Part shown: in pieces, positions 22,260 to 35,382 of the stretch
Position numbering within the stretch: position 1 is the first letter of the stretch
Layout of the letters: each line of letters begins with the position of its first letter
Assembly: GCA_017590115.1 (NCBI GenBank)
Contig: JAGGNK010008337.1
Location: 6,439,609 to 6,503,608, forward strand
DNA: 64,000 nt
Direction: 5' to 3'
From: Montifringilla adamsi
Lineage: Eukaryota; Chordata; Aves; Passeriformes; Passeridae
Notes under the pieces: model-generated
Seen by the model: the letters and a program-made list of their open reading frames with translations, nothing else
Told to the model about the DNA's origin: nothing
Database searches by the model: none
Translations under genes and position numbers: made by a program

Positions 22260-25200
22260 TAAGAATGAAGAGAACACGGCAGGAAAGACATGATTTGTTA
22301 GGCTCAAACAGTGGGTGGTGATGTTTTTAAATCTGTTATTCAGAGGTAAGATCTACGGCTATTTTCCTGGTCCTGAGGAGACCCAGGAAAGGAGGTCCTG
22401 TAGGAGGACCAGGCTACAATAGGAGGAAAATGCGAAAGGCAATTTAAAACATTGAAGATTGTTTTAATTGGTTTTACAGGGGGGTGTTAAAAGAAATAGA
22501 AGTGAAATAAAGGAGTGATGGAGGTACTTGACTTGTAGATATAGAGGCACTTTTGAATATCAGCCTGTTTACTGAAGCTTTCACGCTGGTATGCCTAAAT
22601 ACAAAACAAAGTCCTTAATCAGTAGAATGTTCCTTAAAAGTATCTGTAAGCCCCAAGTGCATTAATTTCTACATAAAATGTGTATACAGGTGTGAACATG
22701 AAGGCATAGAAAAATGGCACCAGCTGTTTGCTGATTCTTGTTGGTTATTCTTTTAAAATGTCCACGTCCAATAAAATGAGAATATGGGCATTACATGGCA
22801 CTCACAACTCCCAGAAGGAGGGAGAAAATTGCTGTACTGCTGTCTGCTGATGTACTGACCCCAAAGGTCAGAGACTGGAGATTGTCATGGTCCTTAATTC
22901 CCCACCTCCTATAATGAAAATAATTCACAATAGTTTATTCTTTCTATTTCTAATGAAAGTAATGACATCTTAGTCACTATATTTTCAAAGACAATTTGGA
23001 ATAAAACTTAGGATTAAACTACAGAGCCAGGGAAAACCCAAGTATTTGAAATTACAGATATTACAGAAAGAGTTTACAATTCTCCTCTTGCTGCATAGAA
23101 TGAAGGAATACGAAATCAGGTCTGCATTCACCTCTCACCTTCTATTTCAAATTTTCTGCTCCTTCTGCAGAGCTTCACTGCTCATTTATGAGTCGCTCTT
23201 TCCTGATCACATTTTTCCAAAGTTCTTTCTTCTAAGCAAAGTGCTTACACATTATAACATGCAGCTTATCAAAAGCCAGGAAAATCTCGGGCAGAGTAGA
23301 TGGCAGGATAGTTGAGTCCTGGAGAAATCTGTCCTCCTTTGTTTGCAGTGTGCTTTTGTTCCCTCTAGCTTTAAGAACCCTGTATCAGACAGTGTGAAAT
23401 GGAATGAACTTGTGGCATAATACAGAAAATGAAATGTTGTGATTGGTAATGAAGGATTAAAACTCTTACATCTCTGGAGCTGCTTTTTAAGAGACATTAG
23501 TGGAAGAACTGCATGTACAAGTGTCTTTGCAGTTGCACATCTTTTTGAATTGATAATATTGGGTGGCAATGCAGCTTAGAGTTGCTAATTTTCATTCTAG
23601 TGACATATGGAAGACTACAAAGCAGACAGTTCTTGTGATTTAAGAAACAAATAAAAACCTCCCTGCCCTTTTTAAGGCTTCAAGTTTAGCCTGGATGACT
23701 TTGTAGCAACAATTTAGACTTCATTTTTTTTAAAACCGAATGTAGTGGGGAAACAGTAACCTGAGATGTCAAGTGACCAGGGCCAGTAACTGCTGAAGAT
23801 GGCGTGGACATGAAGGAAAACACATGGTAAACCTCGTTTCTATGAGCATTATTATCATGGAATCTAAATACTCTACAGACCTAATTATTTTGTGAACAGA
23901 GAAGTAATGTTTTCTCCAGTTTCCAGTTGGAAAATGAGACTAGGAAACCGGATGTTTTGCAAGAGGTCCATGTAGAAAAGAGCAAAAATCAGCTCCCTGA
24001 AGGCAAAGCAAAAATGTAAAAACTAGATCAGTTTTACAGGTAGAAATTTTGATTCCTGTTTGGAAGGTAGAGGAATTTTAGTTTTTGTATGAGCGTTATT
24101 GGTAAAAACAGGATGATGTTTGGAGGAAGGGAAAACATACTCTGCTGAGAGCAACTTTCTGACAATTAGACCTTAATTGGTGATTCAGGCAAATCCTCTA
24201 AGGGAATGGCAGGACTACCAACTGGAAATAAGTACTGCTAGATAAACAGTTCTACACTTAGGGACTAGAAGGGAATATAGAAAAAATGTGATGTACTTGA
24301 GGCTACTGCCGTTAATAATTCTAAATACACAGAATCCACTGTTCTTACTTGGGCCTTTTTTCATTATGTTAGAGAAACACTGTTTATTTCTAATTTTAAT
24401 TTGTACAGTATTAATAAAAATGTGTTTTAAAATATTTGATGATAAGTTTTTTGCATTAATATCTAATTTGATTATCAACTTTCAACAGCTGAAGAATTTC
24501 AATGTTTCTCCTAAAAAAATGCTATCTTATGTTTATGTGTAGAATAGTTGGAGTGTTTTTCTTTAGAAAGTCACTTAATTTACATATTTTGCCTTGTTCT
24601 TTATGAAAATGCTTCATTATGTGTAGGGTTTGTAATTCAAGTTTCTTTTAAACCTGATTTTCTTTTTAAAATGATGTTTTTGCCATTTGGACTGGCAGAT
24701 CTGTAGTGTTGTAGTTTTGGCTATATATACAGTAGCAAAGAACAAAATATTTTTTGTCACACTTCTGTTACAGTTCAGTCTGTTCCTCTTACATTATGAG
24801 CTTGTTTCTCTGGTCTTCACAGAAGCATCTGCTTTAATTTTTATTGGGCAAGGCTGCAACTTAGCAAACTGGGGTAAGCTTCCCAAATAATTCACAAATG
24901 TGGCTGATTAAATCAGTTATGTCTTGGCTGAATGATCTATGAGCGTATTATACACACACAATGTTAAAAGAATGTTATTAAGGTGCAAATCCAAGTACTT
25001 AAAGTTAGGAAGTGCCAAAATTCAAGTTGCCTGGAGGCTTCAGTCTCTGTGCATTTGTGTATGTATATGATATTGACTCTAGCTGTGCAACTTCACTGTT
25101 CTTCCAGCTGGAACATCATCTCAGTCATCCTCCCTGCTCAAAGCAAACCCATGGTTTGCTTGTTGAATATTTCAAGTCTGGTCTGCAAACCAGTATTTGT

Positions 25201-27400
25201 TATGGTATATGATTTGATAAGTAAATTAAAGATTTCATAGGGAGTTTGTCTTACCCAAAACAATGGTGTTATCTTCACCAAAAGAAGAAGAAGAAAAAAA
25301 CCAAACCCAGAGATTAACATCAGAATTCTAATTTAAAGGCCCAGGCTGTACAGCAGAGGGCTGATTTATTTGAAGAATGTAAGTCCTTTTGTTTCAAAAT
25401 GTAGGTCTGATGAATTCCAAGCAATTCTTCAAACTGGAGCTTGTGTATCAGTTGAGGATGTCACGCCAAATTATAAATCATCCAGTTGAAATGTACCTTG
25501 AGATTCCCACCTTCTTCTCTACTTGTTCCCAGTCCCACTACCTGCATTTTACAGTTTATTGCTTCCTTATTCTCATCCATTCCAAAGTATGCAGGCCTAA
25601 ATTTACATATTAAAGAGGAATTAGTTTTACTGAGCATTTTTACTTAGACAATTTCAAACTGTGGTCTTAAAAAGGTGCTTTGATGTGATTAAGGAACAGA
25701 GAGCTGATTGAGAGAGGAGTGATGGGTGTGGAAACAAGAGTGGAGGGGAAGAGATGAGTGATAACTTCCTCTGCTGCTGGGCAGATGGTAATGTGAGACT
25801 GTGTTCTCAAACATTTGGGGTGCAGGAAGTGAGTGTCCCCTTTCTAACTTTTTATTTTAATGTTCACTTCTGAAAACGAGTCTCCGTGTCTAGCCAGTCG
25901 CAGTTCCTCTCTGCTTCTGGCTTACTGTCCAGTTCCTTTACTGGGAAATGGTTTAATTTTAGTCCCAGGCCAATTTCCCAGATTCTCTCTCTTTGAATTT
26001 GCATGACTGTGCCCTTTCATTGCCAGCTTTATTTTTATGCTATATTCTAATCACAGCTTTAGTCACCAGTCCCTCTCATCTTCAATCAAATCATCAGCCT
26101 CTAACTGCAGGTAGTGGCACTTCTTCCTTGCACCAGTTTGTGCTGGGATGAAGGGAAAAGTGTTCTGAGCAGGCAGTAATTTCTTAAGCCAAATGAATTC
26201 ATTACTCAGGCAAATGAAAGAGAATTGCCAATTTCAGAGCTGCTGCAAATGAAGGAAAAGTTTACAAAAGCCTACAGTTGTGGTTGTCATCTTTGTTTAT
26301 CTTCCCACAATTTTGATTTAAGATGTTTAACCCAGTCCAGCTGTACCACAGTGGTCACTCTGTCTGCTGTTCCATGCCTTTTAGGAATGAAGGTGGTATT
26401 GTCACTGTAAAAGGATAAAACCCCTGGTGTTACTACCTTCTTTGTATTTCTTCACCCTTGATGACTGGGCAATAATTTCTCCATGGGGATTATTTGTCCA
26501 AGGATGGGGCCCCTGTTCAATCCAGATATAACCCAGCTGCGGTGGAATTTCACCCTTCTCTGGGCTTACAAGCAATTAGTCCTGCAGGCAGGACTGCCTG
26601 ACCTTGCAGGGAACAAAAGATGCAGCAGAAAAATTTCCCTTGAAATGGCAGCTGGACAATGAATTGGAAAATTAATCAGAAAATTATTTCAAGGCACTTT
26701 TTACAGCAAGGGGAAGTCACATGTCCTCACCATGAAATGAGATTTCTTACATGTATAAGTTTATACATAGATAACTGGTGGAATGAATCTCAAAAAAAGG
26801 GATATTCTTAATAACACCAGCTACAGATAACAGTCATGTGTGAGTTTTGAAGGAAATTTGCTCTGATGACAGGTCAGTTTTCCATCAGGAGCTGGAAAAT
26901 TGCAAACATATGATTATTCAAAAAAGATTATATCTGCAAATGAGATATACTAAGCAAATACGGTCAAGTTCATATGGAATATTATCATCTTTTCCTTTGA
27001 GACTTGATTCAGCAGGAGCAGTTGATTTTTTTTTTTTCCAACATAAAGAATGTGGATGTTAGAGGGAAATTGTTTGACTTGTACAGGAAAGAAGAACCAG
27101 TGCACATCAAATATTAAATAGGATTCTGTCTTTTTCAAAATTAGTTCCCAAATTTGATGCTATAAAATTTTAGCAATAGTGGGAGAGCTCCCAGAAGACT
27201 CTTCATTATGTCTCATTATTACAGCATATGTGAGGCCATGGTACCCTTGGTTGCTATAGTTCCTTATGTATTCAGGAAAAATATGTTTCATGGTTGCACA
27301 GCTGGATAACCTTATGTATCTGTAGATTTCTCCAGAAACCATCTTATCTATACCCTATAATACCTTGATTTTCCTTAGGTCATAAACCAGGCGTCTTTCT
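22260..27400. other. Unannotated non-coding stretch
   Basis: Unique AT-rich sequence. Only minor simple repeats were seen: a GAA-rich tract near 25280-25300 and T12 at 27026-27037. A second strong donor (CAGAG|GTAAGA) at about 22345 follows a pyrimidine-rich stretch. No coding frame above about 105 codons, and none with a known motif. Confidence 0.55.
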
Positions 27401-30400
27401 TTTATTTTTAAATTTTTATTTCTTAACTACATGGTAAAGTTTAATATCAGACCACAACTTTGCCTAGTGCTTCTCTGGGTTTTCTTAGTAAAGGGAAGGG
27501 TTTTTACCCTTTGGAAGGAGAAATTGCAAATTTTAGTATTGGCAGCACAAGTATGGCAGAGTTCACACTCACCTGATGACAGGTTTGCCATCAAGGATAA
27601 GAATGTGGTTATACTTTGTAAAAACAACCTGATTTCTTAGTCAGGTGGTTTTCTCATTTATGTTATGTAAATCCTAATAGTTCTTATTGAACAAGTTGGA
27701 TCAGATCTCCTTTGGAACTCTTACCAAAAAGCTGTTTAAATAAAATGTAGCTTTAGGTGCAAGATTTAACTTAAATATCTGTCCTGCCAGGGGAGACAAC
27801 TGTGAGCAAGGCTTGTTTGCCACAACTTTACAATTCCAATGGTAATGTTGAAATTATTTCATAGGCATGAGCTATCCAGGAAGGCTGCTGTGGTCCTTAA
27901 GAGCTTTTTTGGGCAAATTAATGCCTTAAAACTCAGGGACTATTTGTAGAGTAATAATTGAGGAAAGATGATTAAATATATGAAGTATTTAAATACCCAT
28001 TTTAAGCTCACAGTAATTCCTGGCAAATTGGAGTATCTTGGCATTTAGAGAACTACAAACTTCTGGCGGTATGTGAACTTGCATTTGATGTGAAATAGAA
28101 CCTTTGGGATCACACATTTGTGACATCCACAGTTGTCTTTGGTCATACTGAGTCTGATCTGTCATGGTGGTGGGATCTGGAAGTTTGTGAGTACAGTTCC
28201 CCCTAAGATGGTAGAAGACAATTGGAAAAACACTTGTTTGATTTAACCATGGAGATCATTCCTTTCTCTCATGTGACCCTGTACACAGGCGTCACAGCTG
28301 CTGATCTTTAACAGGTCTGGGAAAGGGTATTCCAGCTATTTTAAAAGATTCTTTATCTAATCAGGGGAAAGCGAGACTCATTCAGAAGTAGCAGTTTTGC
28401 TTTGGTCACTCTTGGTGGATCATTCTCAAACTCCTCCCTGTCTCCTTCATTGTTACTCCACAGGCAATCTTTTCAAGTTCATCACTATCTATGCCATCAT
28501 GCCATTGAAACATTTTCCCTGAAATCTTAATTTATATTTTTTTGGTTGTTGGTACATCTTTAAACCTGAAATTAAAGGATTCCTGTTGCTTTCAGCTAGG
28601 GGAAAAGCTGTTACAGCATTCGGTGCCTCATCTGTGAGCAAAGCAGGTGCCTGTGAAAGGATCAGGACACACAGGAGCTTTGTAGACTCATTAGTTTCTT
28701 CCACACTGCCCGATCTGGTTTTGCTTTCGTAGCGCAAAACATCTGTCAACAACAGTGCACCTGAATTTCTAGGGAGAGAGATGCCAGCAGTACTCCTGCC
28801 TGCTCCTTTTTGGGTAAATCTCACCTAGATGCAGTTGTCCTGAAATTACAAAAGGGAGCAAATTGCTGTCTCCTCCTCATCTGTGGGAATAAATCAGAAA
28901 TGGGAGCTGTGGGCTTGGCATTTAAGCATTTCCATTTGTAGTACACTGACATACTAATGACGGTAATTTTGCATTTGTTACTACATGCCTAATCTAATTA
29001 AGTTTCTCTTAGGGTACAATTGTTGTTTTCTGTATTTAATTATGTAACCACCAGGTGCAAGTGTTAATAGTAGCTGAATTGAGAAGGCAGTCTTTTATCT
29101 TTGTACTATATAAGAATTTTTTTCTGTATCTTCAGTTTGCAGTGAAAGAAGCGCTTACAGTATTTGATTGCTCCAAGGAGTTCTAGTAGCACTTCTGATT
29201 GATATACATAGGAAACACTAATGAGGACTGAACACTTACATTACTCTTTAATTTAGATGTGTTCAGAACCATTCGTGAGCTCTACATTTTTGTTTCAGGT
29301 GTTGCAATAGTTCAGACTCCTTTTCCCAGCTATCCTGTTGATTTTGAGGGTTAGCAGACTTGCCACACTCTGACAGATCTGCTCCTGTCTCTTTGAAAAA
29401 GCCTGAACTACGCAGTGGTCTGTTGTCTGAAGCTGAATTTCATGGAGCACAGGCAAAACTGCTTTTGTGACTGCCAGCCTGGCTCTGTGAACCTTTTGCT
29501 ACCATTTCACCAATGCTTGTTCAAAGATTTTGAAAGAGTTTTCAGCAGAATTCTTTGTCTGCAAGAATAAACTCAAGTATTTTTGAATCTCAAGGATCTG
29601 AGCTTTGAAATGATGTAAGAGTGTTCTTGGAGGCAATTCACTCTCAAAAGGTTTTGAAATTATAACTTCAATTTTTAAATAAAGTGAACAGGAATTGCTG
29701 TAAATGTTTCCACCTGCAGACTGACAATTGTTTTAATCTAAGTAAAATTAAGTAAAGCTTGTATTTTTCTAGCTTCTAGTCAGTCATCAGTAATCTATAA
29801 TTAGATAAATTTGGCATTGAGTGTAATACAAAAATTAGATAAATGATTGATGCGTGTTTATTCTAAAGCATAAAGTACCCATGCAACATTCCCATTACTA
29901 ATGAAAGAAAATAGTCTGCAGAAGCCTTTTTTCAGCCTCTTGGCATTTGTGAACAAATATACATGTCTGAGTAGAAGTATGACCTGTACGTACCATCAGA
30001 TCAAGCCTGCTGCCAGATGCCTTCTTCTCTTAGTTATTTTTCAAGGATTAATTTAAAGAAGGATTTTAAGGCGACCATGGATGACAAGTCAGTGGTAGTG
30101 AACCAAAATACACTGCTTTTCATTTAAGGATCCTGTGGGATCATTTTGCCTTGAGCTGTGAAGTGTGATTTTACAGTTGAACCATTTTCAGTATAGAAAC
30201 ATAAAAGTTCCAGTTTATTCTGGCGCAAGAATGACAGTATCCATTGGTTTAGTTGTACATCCAGGTAGACAAGCTGTGTCTGATTTTTATTTTCATTAAG
30301 CTTTCCAGGGATGTTAATGGTAGAGATTTCCCCCCACTCCTGCCATCTGAGAGACCCAAGTTACTTCAAGTTTAGTTTGTTTCTTACCCTTCAGGCCTTT

Positions 30401-32146
30401 ACTTCAAACTCCACTCCTTTGATGGTTTATCACAAAATGTGCTCAGAGGCTTCCAATTTTTAAGGTAGTCTTTTAATTACTACTGATTATGCACTGTATC
30501 AGAGAAAAGTGGTTGAAAACTTTAAAACCACAAATAAACTATACATCAATGGGTTACAGTAATGAATGCTAACATGCTGTTTCTTTAGAAAGAGCCTGTT
30601 AGGGACAGAAGACCATGTTTCAGGTGATGTGAAAATTAGTAAGCTTGACTTCTGAGAGCAGCTTGCTAGAGTTAGTAGTCAGGTTTCATTAAAAATTAAT
30701 TAAAAATATTAGGATAGGTATGTTTGGTATTAGTTCATATAAGTCTTCAAATTAGTATCAGGATTAATGCTTTCTGGTAGCAAGGCCTGACACTGATGGC
30801 AATAACAACTTTTCACTTAGTTCCTATATGCTTTTGGATTAGTTTTTCCATTATTCCTATTCCAGGAGCTGTTTTTTTCCCCCAGAAGTACAATGATTTA
30901 TTTGGGTGATAACACACAGGCTGTGGTATTTCAGAAGCTTTTATCAGTTTCCATGTAGGGATGCTTGGAAAAAAAGAAAATAACACTATCTTGCAAAAAA
31001 TATGCTGGCTTCATTAGGTGCAAAACTGTCTCAAATGGCCCTTAAGCAGCACTTTGGCTTCTCCAGCTTCTCAGCATGAAAACATGTCTAAGTAAGTTAT
31101 ATTATTGCAGGACAGTGAACAGCTTGCTTCAGATCCAGCAACTGTGTATATTCTTTGGTTTTGGTTTTTCTCCCAAGTGAAGAATGTTGCTCTGCACTGT
31201 TTACATTTACATCTCAAAACAATTGGACTAAAACAGCTTCTTAAGACTGGGAGCTGGCTTTCTCTCAGGGAGAGCTTTACATTCAGTTTCCAGAGTCATG
31301 CAGTAGATAGACTTATTTTTGTGGGTTTTTTTTTTCCCAAGCTGATGCCATTTCCTTTATGTTCATCTTTCTGAAGATGTTTGAATGCTGTTGATTTTGA
31401 ATTGTGCATATTGGTAGGAACACTGTGATGTATTTTCTATGGAGTGTGTTAATTATGAGAAGAAGAACTAACTGATTTATTGTGTATTTGGTGATATTTC
31501 TTATTATATTTTTGGGTATCGCACTGAAATACCTTTTTCATGAAAAAGCAGAGTAGTAAGCGGTAAAAGCTTTCCTGTGTTTGGTTACAGGACCAGGTAC
31601 TAACAAAATACAGAGACTTAACTCCTTATGTTTTCCCTTGTCCTTGTACTAGAACCATTTGTGAAATAGATGAATAGCTTTTCTAGTCTGAACTGCTTTG
31701 TAGCATAATTGTATTGTTCTTGTGCTTCACAGCAATACTACAATATGTAGAGAACTTTGAACAGACCCAGTGTTGCCAAGTTTTAGGGCACCATCCTGCT
31801 CTCTTCTTTCATTCCTTCCCCATTTCCAGATTTCATCAACCTACTCCTGTGCAGTTGCAATAGGTGTTGATGAGTGGGCAATCCAATACTCCTTTGCTCC
31901 CTCTTACAATAACTGGTGTTTCTTTCTCAAAAGACAAAGCTTTAAAAATAATTTTGCCCCGGGGCAAGGCACTGGGATGAAGATTTAGAAGTCTTTAAAG
32001 CTTAAGACCTTCTGAGCCTTCTTGTGCATGGATCCTCATTCTGTTTGCTCCTTGTGGGGTGAAAAAGGGTGCCTGAGGTTTGAGTGATCTGCCTTCTGTA
32101 GGCAGTTGCTTCCTCCCTGCTGTTCATTCGCAGAGGCAAAGCCCTG
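27401..32146. other. Unannotated non-coding stretch
   Basis: No gene or transposon was recognised. Isolated signals: a TATATAAG at about 29108-29115, a strong acceptor (TTTTTGTTTCAG) ending at about 29298 without a matching donor, and T10 at 31326-31335. None is supported by a second line of evidence. Confidence 0.55.
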
Positions 32147-32218
32147 TTTTGGCTGAGAGCACCAAGTGGATGTATTGATTTTTTTTATTTTTTTTATTTT
32201 GGCTGAGAACACCAGGTG
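32147..32218 (+). repeat. 22-bp direct repeat flanking a T-rich block
   Basis: TTTTGGCTGAGAGCACCAAGTG at 32147-32168 (abridged core: GGCTGAGA-x-CACCA-x-GTG) recurs at 32197-32218 with two transitions. Between the copies lies a (TTTTTTTTA)n-type stretch. A local 50-bp duplication is the simplest reading. Confidence 0.8.
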
Positions 32219-35200
32219 TTGTGCAGCCTTTGTGTGGCATCTGCTGGAATGGGCTCCCAGCAGGGCCATGTCAAGGCCCGCTGCCTGGGCAACATGAGAC
32301 ATCAGTTTTGTGTCCTGTGTTTGCTATTCCCTAACAAACACTGCCCAGGCTCTTTGAAGTAGGAATGATCCTCCTACAGCCCCTCTGTCATCCTGTGGCC
32401 TGAGCAAGTTCCCTGTGAAAAGTCCCAGAGAGTTTTCATGTCCCTCCTACTTGCCAGTGGACAGAGCAGGTGTGAAGCAGGGCAAATGGGGTCTCAGTTT
32501 CTTACAGTCTGAAGGAGACCCTGTTTTTCCTTCCTGTGTTTGTCATGTCCCTGCCTGAAGGCTGTCCCTACAGAGCTTGGGGGCAGCCTGCTCCCTGGAG
32601 CGGTTAAGTGGTCAGCAGAGGCAGGCTGTGGGGAAGGTGCTCCTGGTTCCCAAGGCTAGTGTTGTCACCTCTGACATTCCCTGTGGTCCTAGCAGCCACA
32701 CTTGAGACCAGCATCATTTCCTCCATTGGTTTTGCATGCAGTGCAGTCCCAGTTCAGAGATCTGCTGTCAGCAGGGGTTCAAAGGGCATAGTGTGGGATT
32801 TAGCCACTGTTGCATATACAGTTCAGAATAATTTTCTGCTCCTTTGATAGCTCTTGATGTGTTTTATTCAGTTCGAATCTAATCAAGTTAACTGTTTTAG
32901 CACATTGTCTTTCTTCAGACTTTTTACAGAAGGCTGGTGTAATCTCTCTTAAAAAGAAAAAATAATTCCCCTTTCATCTTTCTGGGGAGATCACTTTATT
33001 CATGTGTAGTGACCTGGCTTAGCATTTGATAACTAATGTGTCACTGAAAGTTCCTCATTATGGCCCCAGCTGGCAGACCACCTGGAGTGCTCCATTATTA
33101 ATGTGAACTTCAGGTTCAATTTTTAGATGTGTGCAGGTGCCTGTGCACTATTCATTGCAGGCTGGTGACACTTGCCCCGTGAAGGGACAAAAGTACGTGT
33201 GGCTGAATGTGTCTTGCAGGCCTATGGAGCACTTATTGTTTTGATAGCAGCCATAAGACAAGTGTAAGCACTGAGGCTCCAGCTCTGTGCTGATTATAAT
33301 CTAACTTTTGCTTTCCTTGGCAATCATCCTTTGATATATGGGCACTTAATCTCAGTGCCTGGAGAAGAGAAGTAGAGAAGCCAGAGAGGGGAGGATAAAG
33401 GGGAAGCCACGCTCCGGTTAAACCAATAACATGGGAAAAGCTTAGTTCTTATTCCAGATATATATGTATCTTTGGATGGTAGATGATAGTTACACGGCAA
33501 CCAGGCACTGCAGGGCCCTCCAGGTTGCTGCTGGTTGTAGTGCAAGATGTAAGTAATCTTGTTGGTGCAGCCAGGATGCTGTGAAGACGATGAGTTTAGG
33601 AAGGGTCTTACATCTCCTTGATGGAAGCTTAATTTTGTCTGGATTTTTTTTCAGTAGTTGCTTAAGCCACCTAAACTCCTCTAGCCATCCATCTTTGCAT
33701 CCTGAAATCACATAAGCGACCTACTGAATTAAATCTCTGATCTTAACTTGTTTGTTTTATAGTCTAAATAAATGAAAAGGCAGGAGATAAGAGTCTAATG
33801 TTGCATACAAATCAGTGGAGCTTGGTACAATTGCAAGGGTTATTTATTGGTTTTACTGAGGTTTGGTTTTCAGGCTTATTTCCCTATTCTTTTTAAAGGG
33901 AATTTCTTTGTGGACTTCTTTTGGTTTTGTTTTCTTCTAAAAAAATATGGAAATAGCAGAAGTGGGAGGAGAGGTGGATTCATAGGAGCAATGGAGCTAG
34001 AAGGACAAAGGGAGATGGGCTGAAAAGGAAGGGGAAAAGAATAGTTCTGAGTGTGTGAAAGGGAGTGGGAGGAACAGGAAATCAGAATGTGGGATTGCAA
34101 GCACTGGGAAGTGTGGGCAGGAGTAAATTGGACTGGGAAAGAAAATTCCTGAAATGTCTTATTTTCTTTAAAGACACCAGCCTGATTATAGTAAAATAGC
34201 TTCTGCTTTACTCACTGAGGACCAGGTCTTGACATACTGTATCTGCTAAAAACAAGTAGTGTAATACATAAGTAGTTTTGGTTTTGTTTTTTTTTTTTTA
34301 TGAAGCGCTAAAGCACAAAAAGCTACTTTCTTAATAGCTTAGTATTTTAAACAAATATCTCCCTGAAGTGCCAAAGGATTAAGGGTTATAAAATCTTATA
34401 CAACTGTGTATGATTTGTGTAGTTATTCTTTGTAGTCATTTTACTCTTATTTAAACTGAATATATGCTGATTTGGGTTTTTGACACATTAAGAGTGATGC
34501 TCTGTTCTTCTCACAGGTTATTGTAGACAAATTAGAGTAAGGGTATTTCAGACTAATGTTTCTGGTTATGGCCAGCAGCACTAGAAGAATGAAAACTCTG
34601 AGATGACTCTGAAAATTTTGGTTTTCCTTTAAAAAAACACTAGTAACTTAGATCTCTAGGCACTTATTTTGTAAATTTGCTGTTATTACAGTGATTTTGC
34701 CTTTTGGAGTTGTTTTCAAATAAGTAGATATACCTATCTTGTAGCATTTTCAAGTGCTAAAGTGCCGTTTAAAAGATAAAAGACGTCTAAAATTTGATTG
34801 AATAGTTTAGAATTAATTTAAAATACCACTTAATGTTATTTAATATCTGATTTATTTCTCCTCCACACCTTAAATATTTATGGAAAAACATCCAAGAATT
34901 TGTATGGTATATTTAAAATGTATCTGGTAAATGCCCCTTGTGAAATAAATTATTTTTGTTGCAATTTAGAAAAGTGCATATTTAATAGTGAAATGCTTTG
35001 CTTATGTACTTACATAACTCCAGTGTATAATACAGGTCCAAAGGTCTTTAATTAATTATAAAGATAGGACTTTAATGACAAAATAATGGCTCTGGTGTAT
35101 CTGTACCATTGGGTTTAGACATTAGAAAGGTTTCATATCTTTCAACTCTTCCTTATGTCATGTTACTCTGGTGCCCCAGACATTTTTTTAATGCATGAGC

Positions 35201-35340
35201 AATCAACATAAATGAAAACTAGAAAGCATTCATGGTAAGACAAGAGGCAATGTTGCTTTCAATAAGGTGACTTCAGAAAACTCTCCCACAGATATTTCAC
35301 TGGAGACATTCTGGTTTGACCTCTATCTCACCATGCCTTT
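32219..35340. other. Unannotated stretch including a purine-rich block
   Basis: A GC-richer patch runs from about 32220 to 32720. About 33946-34145 is strongly purine-rich on the plus strand (long GGA/GAA/GGG series), making the complement a 200-bp pyrimidine tract. T13 at 34287-34299. No gene or transposon was recognised. Confidence 0.5.
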
Positions 35341-35345
35341 TTTTG

Positions 35346-35382
35346 TTTCCTCTCTCTCTCTCTCTTTCTTTTTTTTCCCTCT
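35346..35382 (+). repeat. Polypyrimidine (TC)n tract
   Basis: (TC)7 at 35351-35364 continues into a T-rich pyrimidine run. It is preceded by TTTCC. A simple repeat with no gene beside it. Confidence 0.85.

Noticed and set aside
29108..29115. TATATAAG as a promoter
   Set aside because: An isolated TATA match in AT-rich DNA with no CpG, initiator or downstream coding exon.
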